Positions 53,581-62,598 are shown, numbered from the stretch's first letter. The stretch is 64,000 nucleotides of DNA from Ohtaekwangia sp036786105 (GCF_036786105.1 NZ_DAIQRQ010000015.1:28244-92243); one strand, 5' to 3'. Notes: generated by a model from the sequence alone, not told the origin. A program made the numbers and translations.

Positions 53581-54587
53581 GGGAATGCTATAATAATCTT
53601 GCCGAAGAAGGTTTTGCTTTCCATATAGCGATAGGCCTCCTGCACGGCATCGAAGGGAAATACACGATCGATAACGGGCTTTAGTGTGGTAAGCTCAATG
53701 GCGCGTGCAAAGGCTTCAAAGCTTTCGCGACTGCCCACAGAGATGCCGCGCAACGTAGCATTGTTGGGAACTGTATCATATATATTGAACGGCACCACCG
53801 CACCGGATAAGTTTCCTACCAGGCCCACAAATCCATCGGCCTTTACAGCATATACCGACTTGGTGAGCGTTTCGGTGCCGCCTACATCCAGTATAGCATC
53901 TACTCCTCTTCCGTTGGTGAGTCGCTTCGCCTCAACATGCCAGTCAGGCGTATCGCGATAGTTAATTACCTCGTGTGCCCCCAGTGCTTTTAGTCGTTCG
54001 AGTTTATCCGCAGAACCTGATGTAGCAATAACACGGGCACCCATTGCTTTGGCAATTTGCAAGGCAAAAACAGATACACCACCAGTGCCTTGTGTAAGGA
54101 TTGTCTGCCCGGGTTTCAGGTTTGCATAATCAATCAATCCGGTCCACGCAGTGAGTCCGGCAATAGGCAAGGTAGATGCTTCCGCAGATGAAAGATTCGC
54201 AGGAGTGGCAATCAACGCATCTTCCGATATACAGATATACTCACGCAGTACACCCGGCTTTTCGAGCCCCGTACGATTCTGAAAATCGACTATACTTTTG
54301 CTTCCGGCGATCCACGTCTGAATGAAGTGTGTTATAACACGATCACCTTTCTTCCAGCGTGTCACAGCCGATCCTATACTTTCTACAATACCGGCAGCAT
54401 CCGAACCTGGTGTATAAGGAAAGGCGAGATCGGGATTATAGTATCCATTAATCATCATCAGGTCGAGAAAGTTGAAAGATGCAGCTTCTACTTTTACCAG
54501 CACCTCGTGTGCGCCAGGCGCAGGCTTCTCGGTGCTCACCACCTGCAGGTTCTCTATGCCGAAGCGGTTCAATTGAATTGTCTTCAT
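53577..54587 (-). CDS. Zinc-independent alcohol dehydrogenase/quinone reductase (MDR family)
   Basis: 336 residues. The GroES-like half (PAPGAHEVLVKVEAASFNFL, FPYTPGSDAAGIVESIGSAV) lacks the catalytic-zinc Cys and the four-Cys structural-zinc loop; the Rossmann half has TILTQGTGGVSVFALQIAKA and RVIATSGSADKLERLKALGA, the NADPH-binding type. It fits NADPH:quinone reductases. It is divergent from an HxlR regulator with an inverted repeat between them, an arrangement typical of quinone- or electrophile-responsive pairs. Confidence 0.93.
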   Translation of the reverse strand: MKTIQLNRFGIENLQVVSTEKPAPGAHEVLVKVEAASFNFLDLMMINGYYNPDLAFPYTPGSDAAGIVESIGSAVTRWKKGDRVITHFIQTWIAGSKSIVDFQNRTGLEKPGVLREYICISEDALIATPANLSSAEASTLPIAGLTAWTGLIDYANLKPGQTILTQGTGGVSVFALQIAKAMGARVIATSGSADKLERLKALGAHEVINYRDTPDWHVEAKRLTNGRGVDAILDVGGTETLTKSVYAVKADGFVGLVGNLSGAVVPFNIYDTVPNNATLRGISVGSRESFEAFARAIELTTLKPVIDRVFPFDAVQEAYRYMESKTFFGKIIIAFP

Positions 54588-54661
54588 AAAAAATTTGTAT
54601 TTACGTGTTGTTCAGGCAAACTAACGTGACGGGTAAGCGTGTTTCAAGTATGCACTTTCTG

Positions 54662-54685
54662 GTATCCTGCGAACCAAAAGGATAC
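54662..54685. promoter_or_regulatory. Inverted repeat GTATCCT-N10-AGGATAC, candidate HxlR operator
   Basis: Perfect 7-bp arms (54662-54668, 54679-54685) in the 134-base gap between the divergent reductase and HxlR genes. HxlR dimers bind such spaced inverted repeats next to the promoter of a divergent target. Confidence 0.6.
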
Positions 54686-54721
54686 TATTGGTGATCATCA
54701 GCAAGAAAAAATTTTTACTGT

Positions 54722-55144
54722 ATGGAAAAGAAAAGAGTAATAGCACCTCAATGCTCGGTTGACTATGGTTTTCAACGCATCGGCGGCAAGCACAAGGGCC
54801 GTATTCTCTGGCACCTGAGCTACGGCATTCAGCGCTATGGACAGTTGCGTAAATCCATTACCGGCATTACTCCCAAGATGCTTACACAAACGCTGCGCGA
54901 GCTGGAAGACGATGGATTGATCAAACGCTATGAATATATCGAGTTACCTCCCCGCGTAGAATACGAACTTACCGACAGCGGGCGCGAGCTGCTACCCTTC
55001 ATCAAACTGCTCAGCGACTGGGCTACCCAAGAGATGAAGCGGCTGCATATCCCCACCATGGAAGTACAAAAACATGAACCCTGCATTGCTTTGGCAGCCC
55101 AGAACCATCACCAGGTTACGTCTGCTACAGCGGATACGATCTGA
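54722..55144 (+). CDS. HxlR-family winged-helix regulator
   Basis: 140 residues. The HxlR core is seen: CSVDYGFQRIGGKHKGRILW, HLSYGIQRYGQLRKSITGIT, PKMLTQTLRELEDDGLIKRY, and VEYELTDSGRELLPFIKLLS. Cys11 near the N terminus is in the position of the redox-sensing Cys of YodB/HypR-type members (the family CPV motif), though here the text is QCSVDYG. It probably controls the divergent reductase in response to electrophiles or quinones. Confidence 0.94.
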   Translation: MEKKRVIAPQCSVDYGFQRIGGKHKGRILWHLSYGIQRYGQLRKSITGITPKMLTQTLRELEDDGLIKRYEYIELPPRVEYELTDSGRELLPFIKLLSDWATQEMKRLHIPTMEVQKHEPCIALAAQNHHQVTSATADTI

Positions 55145-55458
55145 TTATCTTTCGCTGATACCCATTGCAGGTGTTCGCGATACACGATCAGATACAACAG
55201 GTGAGCGGTATTTTCGGCAAACGTACGGTTATACAGAACACCGGCAGGGCCCATGTTAGCTATATTTTCCGATCACCTCTTCCACTTTTATAGCTATAGG
55301 AAAGAGGTATAGCAATTACTGTCACCAATGATCGTTCGCCATCCAACTACATATAGCGGTGATCCGAACAATATCTTTGAATAAAATCTATACATTCGTT
55401 TACAACTAAAAAGAATATTAATTAACTTTTCGGTATGTAATAAAAACATTTCACCGCT
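55145..55458. other. Intergenic region with a promoter for the histone-like gene
   Basis: 314 bases without a gene. A TATCTTTG box lies at 55372-55379; no terminator with a clean stem is seen after the HxlR gene. Confidence 0.5.
55372..55379 (+). promoter_or_regulatory. Candidate -7 box (TATCTTTG) of the histone-like gene
   Basis: Matches TAnnTTTG exactly, 80 bases before the ATG. No clear TTG at -33. Confidence 0.5.
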
Positions 55459-55890
55459 ATGGCAAAAAAAGCAAAGAAAACTTCTAAGAAAGCCGCGAAG
55501 AAAGCGGCAAAAAAAGTAGCCAAGAAGGCCGCGAAGGCTGCGAAGAAGGCTCCTAAAAAAGCAGCAAAGTCGGCTAAGAAATCAGCCAAGAAAGCAGTTA
55601 AGGCTGTTAAGAAAACGGCTAAAAAATCACCGGCCAAGAAAGCTGCATCGCCCAAGAAAGCTGCCAAGAAATCTATTGCCAGCAAAGTAGCCAGCAAGGC
55701 AAAAGCAGTGGCCAAGAAAGCTACCGACCTCTCTAAGGCTGCTGTTGAAAAAGCAGCCGAGCTCAAAGATGCCGTAGTTGAAAAAGTAACATCAGTGGCC
55801 AGTGCTATTGAAGAAAAAGCAGTAGAAGTAAAGGATGCTGTTGAAAACAAAGTGGAAGACACTCAGAAAAATCTTTTTAACGGCAACTGA
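55459..55890 (+). CDS. Histone H1-like Lys/Ala-rich protein
   Basis: 143 residues in two parts. The first 90 are Lys/Ala/Pro repeats (MAKKAKKTSKKAAKKAAKKV, then AKKAPKKAAK and KKSPAKKAASPKKAAKK), like eukaryotic H1 tails and bacterial Hc1/AlgP/HupN tails. The last 50 are an acidic, helical segment with heptad-like pattern (AAVEKAAELKDAVVEKVTSV). It should bind DNA and compact the nucleoid (inference from composition). The acidic tail is unusual for such proteins. Single gene with its own -7 box and terminator. Confidence 0.85.
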   Translation: MAKKAKKTSKKAAKKAAKKVAKKAAKAAKKAPKKAAKSAKKSAKKAVKAVKKTAKKSPAKKAASPKKAAKKSIASKVASKAKAVAKKATDLSKAAVEKAAELKDAVVEKVTSVASAIEEKAVEVKDAVENKVEDTQKNLFNGN

Positions 55891-55913
55891 TCACGCAGTA
55901 AAAAGATCATAAG

Positions 55914-55942
55914 AGCGATGGTAATGAATACTATCGCTTTTT
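55914..55942 (+). terminator. Rho-independent terminator after the histone-like gene
   Basis: Stem AGCGATGGTA / TACTATCGCT (10 bp with one wobble), loop ATGAA, followed by TTTTT. It lies within the longer frame of the next gene, which supports the later start at 55984. Confidence 0.8.
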
Positions 55943-55983
55943 GTTTTTATAAGAGGACGCCCTCCCCTGCTACCACCAGACCT

Positions 55984-57246
55984 ATGAATATAAATCCAAT
56001 CGTGCTTTCGATCCCGATCTTTTTTATACTCATTGGCATTGAGTTGCTGATCGAACGCTTCACACACCGGCACCTGTATACCCTGCCCGACACCATCGCC
56101 AACCTGAGTTGCGGCATTACCCAACAACTTTCCGGATTGTTTCTGAAGGTGTTTGCCATCAGTGCCTATCAATTCCTCTTTGAACATTTTGCATGGTTTA
56201 CGTTGCAGCGAAACTGGCTCTACTGGCTTACTTTGTTCCTGCTGGTAGACTTCGCCTATTACTGGGCACACCGCATGAGTCATGAAATAAACCTGTTCTG
56301 GGGCGGGCATGTAGTGCATCATCAAAGCGAAGAATATAACTTGTCGGTAGCCTTGCGGCAGAGTTCGTTGCAGGTAGTCTGGACGTTTGCCTTCAACCTT
56401 CCCATTGCCTTCCTGGGGTTCAATACCCTTGACTTCGCCCTGGTATCGGCTTTCAATACGCTATACCAGTTCTGGATACATACCGAGACGATCGGCAAGA
56501 TGGGATGGTTCGAATATATCTTTAACACACCCTCACATCACCGCGTGCATCATGGGCGCGATCCGAAGTATATCGATAAAAATCATGCGGGTTCGCTCAT
56601 CATCTGGGACCGCCTCTTTGGCACCTTTCAGGCAGAAGAAGAGAAACCCACTTACGGCATTACAAAACCGCTGAACAGCTGGAATGCCGCGTATGCCAAC
56701 ATCAGCCACTATGCCGAAATGCGCAGCGATCTGAAGCGTATACCATACTGGAGCGACCGCGTTCGCTACCTCTTTAAAAAGCCGGGATGGCTGCCCGGCT
56801 ATCTGGGAGGCTACCGGCCAGCGCCTGCCATCGACAAAGCTGCTTATCGCAAATATGAAACAACGGCCGGGCTGTCGCTCAACCTGTACGTACTCTTCCA
56901 ATATATACTTTGCCTCGCAGGCACAGCCATATTTCTATTCCGTCAGAAAACCCCCGATGGCACCGATCGGTTTACCACTACAGAAAATCTTTTTATTACT
57001 ATACTCATCTCCATGGTGGTTGTAAATTGCGGCGTATTGTTCGAACGGAGACCGTGGGTAAAATGGGCCGAATGGCTGCGAATCGTCCTGTACCCGGCAC
57101 TCCTGATGGCAACAACCTATCTTCTGCACGGGCCGGTATGGCTGTATGGTGTGGGAGCGGTGTACCTGGTTATTTCCGCAGCATGGTTTTATTCAATTCA
57201 AAAGCATGACAAAGTTCAACGGACGCAAAGCGCTCCTGGTATTTAG
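55984..57246 (+). CDS. Sterol desaturase / fatty-acid hydroxylase-family membrane protein
   Basis: 420 residues from ATG 55984 (MNINPIVLSIPIFFILIGIE). The di-iron His clusters are present: HRMSHEINLFWGGHVVHHQS and TPSHHRVHHGRDPKYIDKNH, with an extra HTETIGKMGWFEYIF between. Membrane spans cover 5-30, 80-100, 140-165 and the C-terminal quarter, which holds three more spans not found in the short members. It hydroxylates or desaturates a lipid chain in the inner membrane; the substrate is unknown. The next gene starts 41 bases before its end. Confidence 0.92.
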   Translation: MNINPIVLSIPIFFILIGIELLIERFTHRHLYTLPDTIANLSCGITQQLSGLFLKVFAISAYQFLFEHFAWFTLQRNWLYWLTLFLLVDFAYYWAHRMSHEINLFWGGHVVHHQSEEYNLSVALRQSSLQVVWTFAFNLPIAFLGFNTLDFALVSAFNTLYQFWIHTETIGKMGWFEYIFNTPSHHRVHHGRDPKYIDKNHAGSLIIWDRLFGTFQAEEEKPTYGITKPLNSWNAAYANISHYAEMRSDLKRIPYWSDRVRYLFKKPGWLPGYLGGYRPAPAIDKAAYRKYETTAGLSLNLYVLFQYILCLAGTAIFLFRQKTPDGTDRFTTTENLFITILISMVVVNCGVLFERRPWVKWAEWLRIVLYPALLMATTYLLHGPVWLYGVGAVYLVISAAWFYSIQKHDKVQRTQSAPGI

Positions 57247-57583
57247 CATAGCAATCTGCTCCGCGTGTGGCAAATCGTTACCCGGGCTGAAAAATATTGA
57301 CCGCGAAGCGTGGCTTGCCGACAAGAACGGATGTTCTGGCACACGTGCTTCATCGATGGCTGTACTGCAGCAGCAAAAGTCAGATTTCCTCGGCCTCAGT
57401 GAAATGGAGATTGTAGAAGTGTTTGGTAAACCCGATCGAAACGAGCTATACAAGCGCAACCAGAAATTCTATTATTACTACCTGCAGGCGTCTCCCGATT
57501 GCACTACGCCTACCCAAAATGCGCAACGCCTGGCTATCCGCTTTAATGCCATGGGACTGGCCAAGGAGATCAGTATCGAGTAA
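57206..57583 (+). CDS. Small lipoprotein, function unknown
   Basis: 125 residues from ATG 57206 (MTKFNGRKALLVFSIAICSA, CGK: lipobox with the Cys at about 21). The body (LGLSEMEIVEVFGKPDRNEL, KFYYYYLQASPDC) has the pattern of small SmpA/OmlA-like proteins, in which a 'xxVFGKPD' turn follows a helix, but I cannot claim the family. It overlaps the desaturase gene by 41 bases and is likely co-transcribed. Confidence 0.75.
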   Translation: MTKFNGRKALLVFSIAICSACGKSLPGLKNIDREAWLADKNGCSGTRASSMAVLQQQKSDFLGLSEMEIVEVFGKPDRNELYKRNQKFYYYYLQASPDCTTPTQNAQRLAIRFNAMGLAKEISIE

Positions 57584-57634
57584 AAGCTTTTAAGCTAAAA
57601 GCAAAAAATTAAAAGCCTGGGTTTATATCTTATA

Positions 57635-57682
57635 TTTCCTGAAAATCATAGATATACCTTTTTGAGGTATCATTTCAGGAAA
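57635..57682. repeat. Inverted repeat TTTCCTGAAA ... TTTCAGGAAA
   Basis: Perfect 10-bp arms (57635-57644, 57673-57682) with an inner TACC/GGTA pair. It lies 85 bases before the PorV-like gene. No T tract follows, so an operator or mRNA structure is as likely as a terminator. Confidence 0.55.
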
Positions 57683-57767
57683 AATATATATCATTTATAG
57701 GTATATACCGGCAAGCTGTTATCACGAAGAAATATCTTCCTAAAAATCGTTGGAGGTTATTGTCTGA

Positions 57768-58625
57768 GTGCGTTACTTTCGTGCGCTAATTATTTTAAAA
57801 ATCGTTGTGAGAAATTATTTATTGCTGGTATGCCTGGCATGTTCAGTCCATACTATATCTGCGCAAAGCTCTTCCACGCTGATGGGTGCCCGGGCGCAAT
57901 CGCTGGGATTTACTTCTTCGTGTTTAACAGACACCTGGTCGATTTTCAATAATATTGGCGGGCTTGCTGGAACGAATCAGACCACCGCTGCCTTTACGTA
58001 TCAGGCAAGACCTTGTCTTTCTGCATTCAACAGCATGGCTGCTGTTATTGCGACACCCCTCTCCTATGGCGTGGCCGGTGCCGGTATATTTCGCTTTGGC
58101 GATGATCTCTATAATGAACAGATTATAACCGCTGGCTATAGCAACACCTTCGGGCTTGCATCCCTTGGTATTAAAGCAAGCTATATTCAGTACAACGTGC
58201 AGGGTTATGGTCGCAAGGCGGTGTGGAGTGTAAGTGCCGGTGGCATTGCCCATCTTACACCGCTATTTTCGGTTGGCGCCTACATCGTTAACCTGAATCA
58301 ACCCACACTGGCAGAAGATGGCGAAAAATTGCCAACACGCCTCGTGGCCGGTATAACCTTTATGCCCACCGATAAAGTGCTGATCGCAGCCGAGATACAG
58401 AAAGACCTTGAATATATACCCACATGGAAGGCAGGATTTGAATATACACCGTATAAAAAGATTGCTTTTCGTACCGGTGTTACCTTGCAACCAAGTGCAG
58501 GTTACCTCGGCATTGGCTTCAAGCCCGGTAAATTTATACTGGACTATGCGTTCTCACATACCACCAATGTCGGCGCAAGTCATCAGGCTACGGTATCGTA
58601 CAGGTTAACGGGCAAGCGGGTATGA
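57768..58625 (+). CDS. PorV/PorQ-like outer-membrane beta-barrel protein
   Basis: 285 residues starting with GTG 57768 behind GGAGG; another GTG at 57807 starts a shorter signal peptide (MRNYLLLVCLACSVHTISAQ). The text after the signal, MGARAQSLGFTSSCLTDTWS then IFNNIGGLAG, is the hallmark of the FadL-like PorV/PorQ group (GARA.G.A....D...FNNPA). The rest alternates beta strands. PorV acts as a shuttle in type IX secretion; this is a paralogue, perhaps a porin. It is translationally coupled (ATGA) to the HhH-barrel gene that follows. Confidence 0.85.
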   Translation: MRYFRALIILKIVVRNYLLLVCLACSVHTISAQSSSTLMGARAQSLGFTSSCLTDTWSIFNNIGGLAGTNQTTAAFTYQARPCLSAFNSMAAVIATPLSYGVAGAGIFRFGDDLYNEQIITAGYSNTFGLASLGIKASYIQYNVQGYGRKAVWSVSAGGIAHLTPLFSVGAYIVNLNQPTLAEDGEKLPTRLVAGITFMPTDKVLIAAEIQKDLEYIPTWKAGFEYTPYKKIAFRTGVTLQPSAGYLGIGFKPGKFILDYAFSHTTNVGASHQATVSYRLTGKRV

Positions 58626-60679
58626 ACCGATACCTGCTCACGCTGTTTGCGATGCTGTGCTGCCGGTATATGGCAGCACAGGAATATCCTCAACCCGACA
58701 TCGACCTGCAGCGCATTGTCGATGATCTATACGGTGTGCAGGATACAGACCTGAACTACGAAGACCTTTATGAAAACGTGGCACAGCTGCTGGCCCGTCC
58801 GCTGGACCTCAATAGTGCCACTGCCGAAGAACTTCGTTTTTGCAAGATCCTGTCGGAGGACCAGATCAGAAGTTTGATCGATTACCGCGAAACTACCGGT
58901 GGATTTCTCTCTGTATATGAGCTTCAGGCTATACCAGGACTTGAATTGTCTGTAATATACCGGCTGATGCCTTTTGTAAAAGTATATGATCCGGCATCGC
59001 GGTTGCATACTTCTATTTTTTCACGCATTCGCAATGAATCGGATAATTACTTTATCACGCGATATGAGCGCACGCTGCAATCCTCACAAGGCTATAAAGC
59101 CGAAACACCGGCTGACGACCGATTCAAAGGATCGCAGGACAAACTATGCATGCGCTTTCGCTGCAGTCGCCCGGGAGATTTCAGCTTCGGCTTTTCCGCA
59201 AAAAAGGATGCGGGTGAGCAGCTCACCTGGAACCCGGTGAACAAACAATATGGCTTTGATTATATATCCTTTCACGCGCAACTGCAAAATAAAGGACGAT
59301 TGAAGAACCTGGTGCTGGGAGATTTTCAAAGTCAGTTTGGCCAGGGGCTTATGATCGGTGGCATATTTGGTATGGGCAAAGGTGGCGAAACCATCACCAC
59401 CACACGCAGGAGCAACATAGGGCACTTGCCCTATACTTCCTTTACCGAGACGGGCAACCTGCATGGCCTTGCCGCCACTATCGAGGTATACCGGCATATC
59501 TATACTTCATTCTTCTATTCGTCTACCAGTCGCGATGCCGCCATCGCCGATGGCGAAGACGATCTTTCCATTATCACATCACTCCCTTCCACCGGACTTC
59601 ACCGCAATACCGGCGAACTGGCCCATCGCAGACAAACCGGAGAGCAACGCAGCGGTGCCATACTCCACTATAAAAATGAAAGATTGGATGCCGGCATCTT
59701 GTATAACCGTATGGAGCTGAGTCATCCGGTGCTAAAGACCGCCACGCTCTACAATCAGTTTGCATTTCAAGGCAACACCAGCGAACAGGCGGGTATATAC
59801 CTTAACTACACCTGGCAGAACGTAACGTTCTTCAGCGAAGCAGCAACCTCCGATCGCCATGGTCATGCTTATATCGCAGGATTATTGGGAAGCCTCACGC
59901 GGCATCTCGACATAGCATTGCTTCACCGCAATTATAGTCGCTCGTATCATGCTTCTTATTCCAATGCTTTTGCCGAAGGCAGCACCACGCAAAATGAAAG
60001 TGGCACCTACTGGGGATGGAAATATACTTTCAGTCGCAGGTTCGCCGTGGCCGGATACCTGGATCTGTTTCAATTTCCGTGGTTAAAGTACAGGATATAC
60101 GCTCCTTCCACCGGACAGGAGTGGCTGACACGACTGCAATATCAACCGTCCCGAAAAGTAATTTTATTTGCCCAATTACGTGAAGAAGTAAAATCCCGGA
60201 ACAATGCTGCCGACACGTCAACGCTATACACACAAGCCCGTGGCCGCAAGTATAATTACTGGCTTCAATGCGATGCCGGCATCACATCAGCATTACGACT
60301 CAAAACAAGGTTGCAGGGCAGCAGTTACTCTATCGATAATCATACTACACGGGGTATAGCCCTGATTCAGGATATCAGCATTCGCATCGCCCGCTGGGAA
60401 ATTACGGCACGATATGCCCTCTTCGACACTGACGATTACGACAATCGCCAATATGTATACGAAAATGATGTGTGGCTTGCCTTTTCTCTCCCGGCTTATT
60501 ACGGTGAGGGCATGCGCAAGTACATACTGCTTGAATACAAACTGAATGAATACATCAGTTTCTGGTTGCGGTATGCTTACACCCGCTATAACGATCGCAC
60601 CTCCATTGGCGCCGGTGTAGACCAGATCGATGGTAACATTCGCAGTGACGTGAAGTTGCAGGCACGTGTAAAATTCTGA
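58622..60679 (+). CDS. Outer-membrane beta-barrel with N-terminal helix-hairpin-helix (ComEA-like) domain
   Basis: 685 residues with a signal peptide (MNRYLLTLFAMLCCRYMAAQ). Residues 55-125 carry ComEA-type helix-hairpin-helix text: LDLNSATAEELRFCKILSED, LIDYRETTGGFLSVYELQAI, PGLELSVIYRLMPFVKV. The following 550 residues are rich in aromatic-ended strands (NYFITRYERTLQSSQGY, FGQGLMIGGIF, YILLEYKLNEYISFWLRYAY) and finish in VKLQARVKF, as in outer-membrane barrels. A DNA-binding fold on a barrel at the cell surface or in the periplasm is unusual and suggests DNA handling, though HhH domains can also bind proteins. Coupled to the PorV-like gene by ATGA. Confidence 0.85.
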   Translation: MNRYLLTLFAMLCCRYMAAQEYPQPDIDLQRIVDDLYGVQDTDLNYEDLYENVAQLLARPLDLNSATAEELRFCKILSEDQIRSLIDYRETTGGFLSVYELQAIPGLELSVIYRLMPFVKVYDPASRLHTSIFSRIRNESDNYFITRYERTLQSSQGYKAETPADDRFKGSQDKLCMRFRCSRPGDFSFGFSAKKDAGEQLTWNPVNKQYGFDYISFHAQLQNKGRLKNLVLGDFQSQFGQGLMIGGIFGMGKGGETITTTRRSNIGHLPYTSFTETGNLHGLAATIEVYRHIYTSFFYSSTSRDAAIADGEDDLSIITSLPSTGLHRNTGELAHRRQTGEQRSGAILHYKNERLDAGILYNRMELSHPVLKTATLYNQFAFQGNTSEQAGIYLNYTWQNVTFFSEAATSDRHGHAYIAGLLGSLTRHLDIALLHRNYSRSYHASYSNAFAEGSTTQNESGTYWGWKYTFSRRFAVAGYLDLFQFPWLKYRIYAPSTGQEWLTRLQYQPSRKVILFAQLREEVKSRNNAADTSTLYTQARGRKYNYWLQCDAGITSALRLKTRLQGSSYSIDNHTTRGIALIQDISIRIARWEITARYALFDTDDYDNRQYVYENDVWLAFSLPAYYGEGMRKYILLEYKLNEYISFWLRYAYTRYNDRTSIGAGVDQIDGNIRSDVKLQARVKF

Positions 60680-60973
60680 TATGCCGCTGGCCATTAAAGC
60701 ATTGAATAGCAACAAGTTTTTTACTCCGCGCTGTGTTGACTTTCTATTTAGTGGTGCTATAAGCCTGACTGTTAATTCATTCATTACAGTTCGCGGTTTG
60801 TAATCATATCCAATTGATAAAAAAATTACATACCTTGAAGTATCACGTAAAAAGCATAGTATATATACTTAAAGTGCGGTAGTGAATTATATGTAAGGTT
60901 TTGCTATGAAGCGCCCTGCCCGGCAATCATTTTTAGCCTATCATTGCGACTGTACAATAACCTACTTTATCTC

Positions 60974-61771
60974 ATGATCAAAAAGTTTATAGCGTCTATG
61001 GCACCGTTGTGTATGTGCATGTTTTTCTCTTGTTCAAAAGATGATCACACTACACTCACACCCGATTTCACATTGTCGGTAAGTGGCACCTCTCCTAATG
61101 CGATCGTTACCATCACCAATACGTCAACAGGAGGGTCATCATACGCGTGGGTGTTTGATGAAGGGGCGAACGTTTCTATGTCCACGGATAAAACACCTGC
61201 TCCCCTGACAGTAGACAAAGCCGATGCTTTTGACGTAACCTTAACTGTTACAAATGGACACGATGTAAAATCCATTACCAAAACAATAAATGTTACCGGC
61301 AATAACGCTATTGTTTCTTATACCAATATCGCATTCGGCAAAGATGCCAACAGCCCAACGTATGGGAGGTTCTTTTCAACTGAAACGGGTTTAATTTATA
61401 AAGCCAGTGAAGTGAATTCTACATCAGGCCCTAAAATTGATTTGGCATATAGTCATATCAGGGAATCCGTAAACTATTTCGCCAGTCCGGATGACTTACG
61501 CGAAAAATACAATATACCAGGAGCGAAAACGACTACTATCATTAATTCTCCAGGCAAGAAACTTGGCGTAACTGCAAATATATTTGACAACGCGAAAGAC
61601 GATAGCTTTATCAAAAATGTTCAACTCAACACAAGCGATAACGAAAGCTTTGAATCTTCCAATCCCTCTATCATTTTATTCAGAACCGCGTCAGGAAAGA
61701 AGGGAGCGATTAAGACTACTGCTATTAATGGAGATCGCTTATTAGTTGATATTAAAGTTCAGAAGTATTAA
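60974..61771 (+). CDS. PKD-domain lipoprotein
   Basis: 265 residues from ATG 60974 (MIKKFIASMAPLCMCMFFSC, SKDDHTT). The Cys is followed by SKDD, close to the lipoprotein export signal that sends Bacteroidota lipoproteins to the cell surface. A PKD domain (TSTGGSSYAWVFDEGANVSM, DVTLTVTNGHDVKSI) covers about 30-110. The remaining C-terminal half is unique, with YGRFFSTETGLIYKASEVNS, a charged middle and no known fold. A 33-codon frame overlaps its stop codon. The region is more AT-rich than the rest. Confidence 0.75.
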   Translation: MIKKFIASMAPLCMCMFFSCSKDDHTTLTPDFTLSVSGTSPNAIVTITNTSTGGSSYAWVFDEGANVSMSTDKTPAPLTVDKADAFDVTLTVTNGHDVKSITKTINVTGNNAIVSYTNIAFGKDANSPTYGRFFSTETGLIYKASEVNSTSGPKIDLAYSHIRESVNYFASPDDLREKYNIPGAKTTTIINSPGKKLGVTANIFDNAKDDSFIKNVQLNTSDNESFESSNPSIILFRTASGKKGAIKTTAINGDRLLVDIKVQKY

Positions 61772-61872
61772 TGGATTGGCTGGATCAAATACAAAATGAG
61801 GCAAAAATGATAACTGCTTCATTTGACCACATTGCACGCGCCAAAGAATGGCTCCATAAAAACAAACATTAA
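61771..61872 (+). CDS. Possible 33-residue coupled peptide
   Basis: ATG overlaps the TAA of the PKD lipoprotein (TAATG) and the frame reads MDWLDQIQNEAKMITASFDH followed by IARAKEWLHKNKH, an amphipathic helix with Lys-rich end. A terminator follows 28 bases later. Overlap and spacing suggest translation, but no family is known. Confidence 0.4.
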   Translation: MDWLDQIQNEAKMITASFDHIARAKEWLHKNKH

Positions 61873-61899
61873 TCATAAGCATTAATGCCATCAACAGAA

Positions 61900-61930
61900 G
61901 GGCACCTCATTTGAGGTGTCCTTTATCTTT
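61900..61930 (+). terminator. Rho-independent terminator after the PKD lipoprotein/33-codon pair
   Basis: Stem GGCACCTCA / TGAGGTGTCC with a TT loop (61901-61921), followed by TTTATCTTT. Confidence 0.8.
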
Positions 61931-62064
61931 ATAAACGGTTTATACGGAAAGTTAGGCAACGGTCTTTCGAAAGGTAAAGCTTGCAAGAAACTGGTGAGGA
62001 TGATAACGTTTAAAAGATCAAGAGAACGAAGTATGCCCGAACGAAATTAATGATCGTGGTGAAC

Positions 62065-62532
62065 CTATTTATGAGAATAGTTTATACAATTTTCCTGCAT
62101 ATAATAAGGCGCTTGTGGCCTGCCCCTGTCGAGTGTTCTGTTATCTAAATATAGCGGCCTGTTCGGGCGGAGCATATACCTGATTACATGGAAAGAGATC
62201 TGTTTGATGGAGAGCTCAATATCTTTTTTGCCCAATACAGCGTCAGTTGAATGTATTAAGTAATAACTGGGCGTAAATACTTGCTCATTGGCAAATACGG
62301 GGTTTCCATTCGCTATGCCCCTACTGAAAAATAGATTAGAATAATTGAAGTTGGGTTTCGTGGTATAAAATAATCCGCTCAGGAGATGGTCGTATTGGTA
62401 CGGAATAATAATCTTATTGTATCTATTTATAGACGCTGTGTCTTGATGAATATTATGATTGATAAATTGTCCTAAAGCATAATAAGGAGCTATCAGGATT
62501 ATCGCAATTACCAGATAATAGTTAATTTTCAT
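62065..62532 (-). CDS. Secreted hypothetical protein (155 residues)
   Basis: MKINYYLVIAIILIAPYYAL is an export signal. The mature part (NRYNKIIIPYQYDHLLSGLF, YTTKPNFNYSNLFFSRG) is rich in Tyr and Asn and shows no known domain. AT-rich, no close neighbour on the same strand except the 84-codon frame upstream. Probably a real gene of recent origin. Confidence 0.55.
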   Translation of the reverse strand: MKINYYLVIAIILIAPYYALGQFINHNIHQDTASINRYNKIIIPYQYDHLLSGLFYTTKPNFNYSNLFFSRGIANGNPVFANEQVFTPSYYLIHSTDAVLGKKDIELSIKQISFHVIRYMLRPNRPLYLDNRTLDRGRPQAPYYMQENCINYSHK

Positions 62533-62598
62533 GACGCTACTTTTGAAAAATCTTTCTGAATAGTTTCGATTTTCTGAATTGCTAAATTATTTCCTTTT

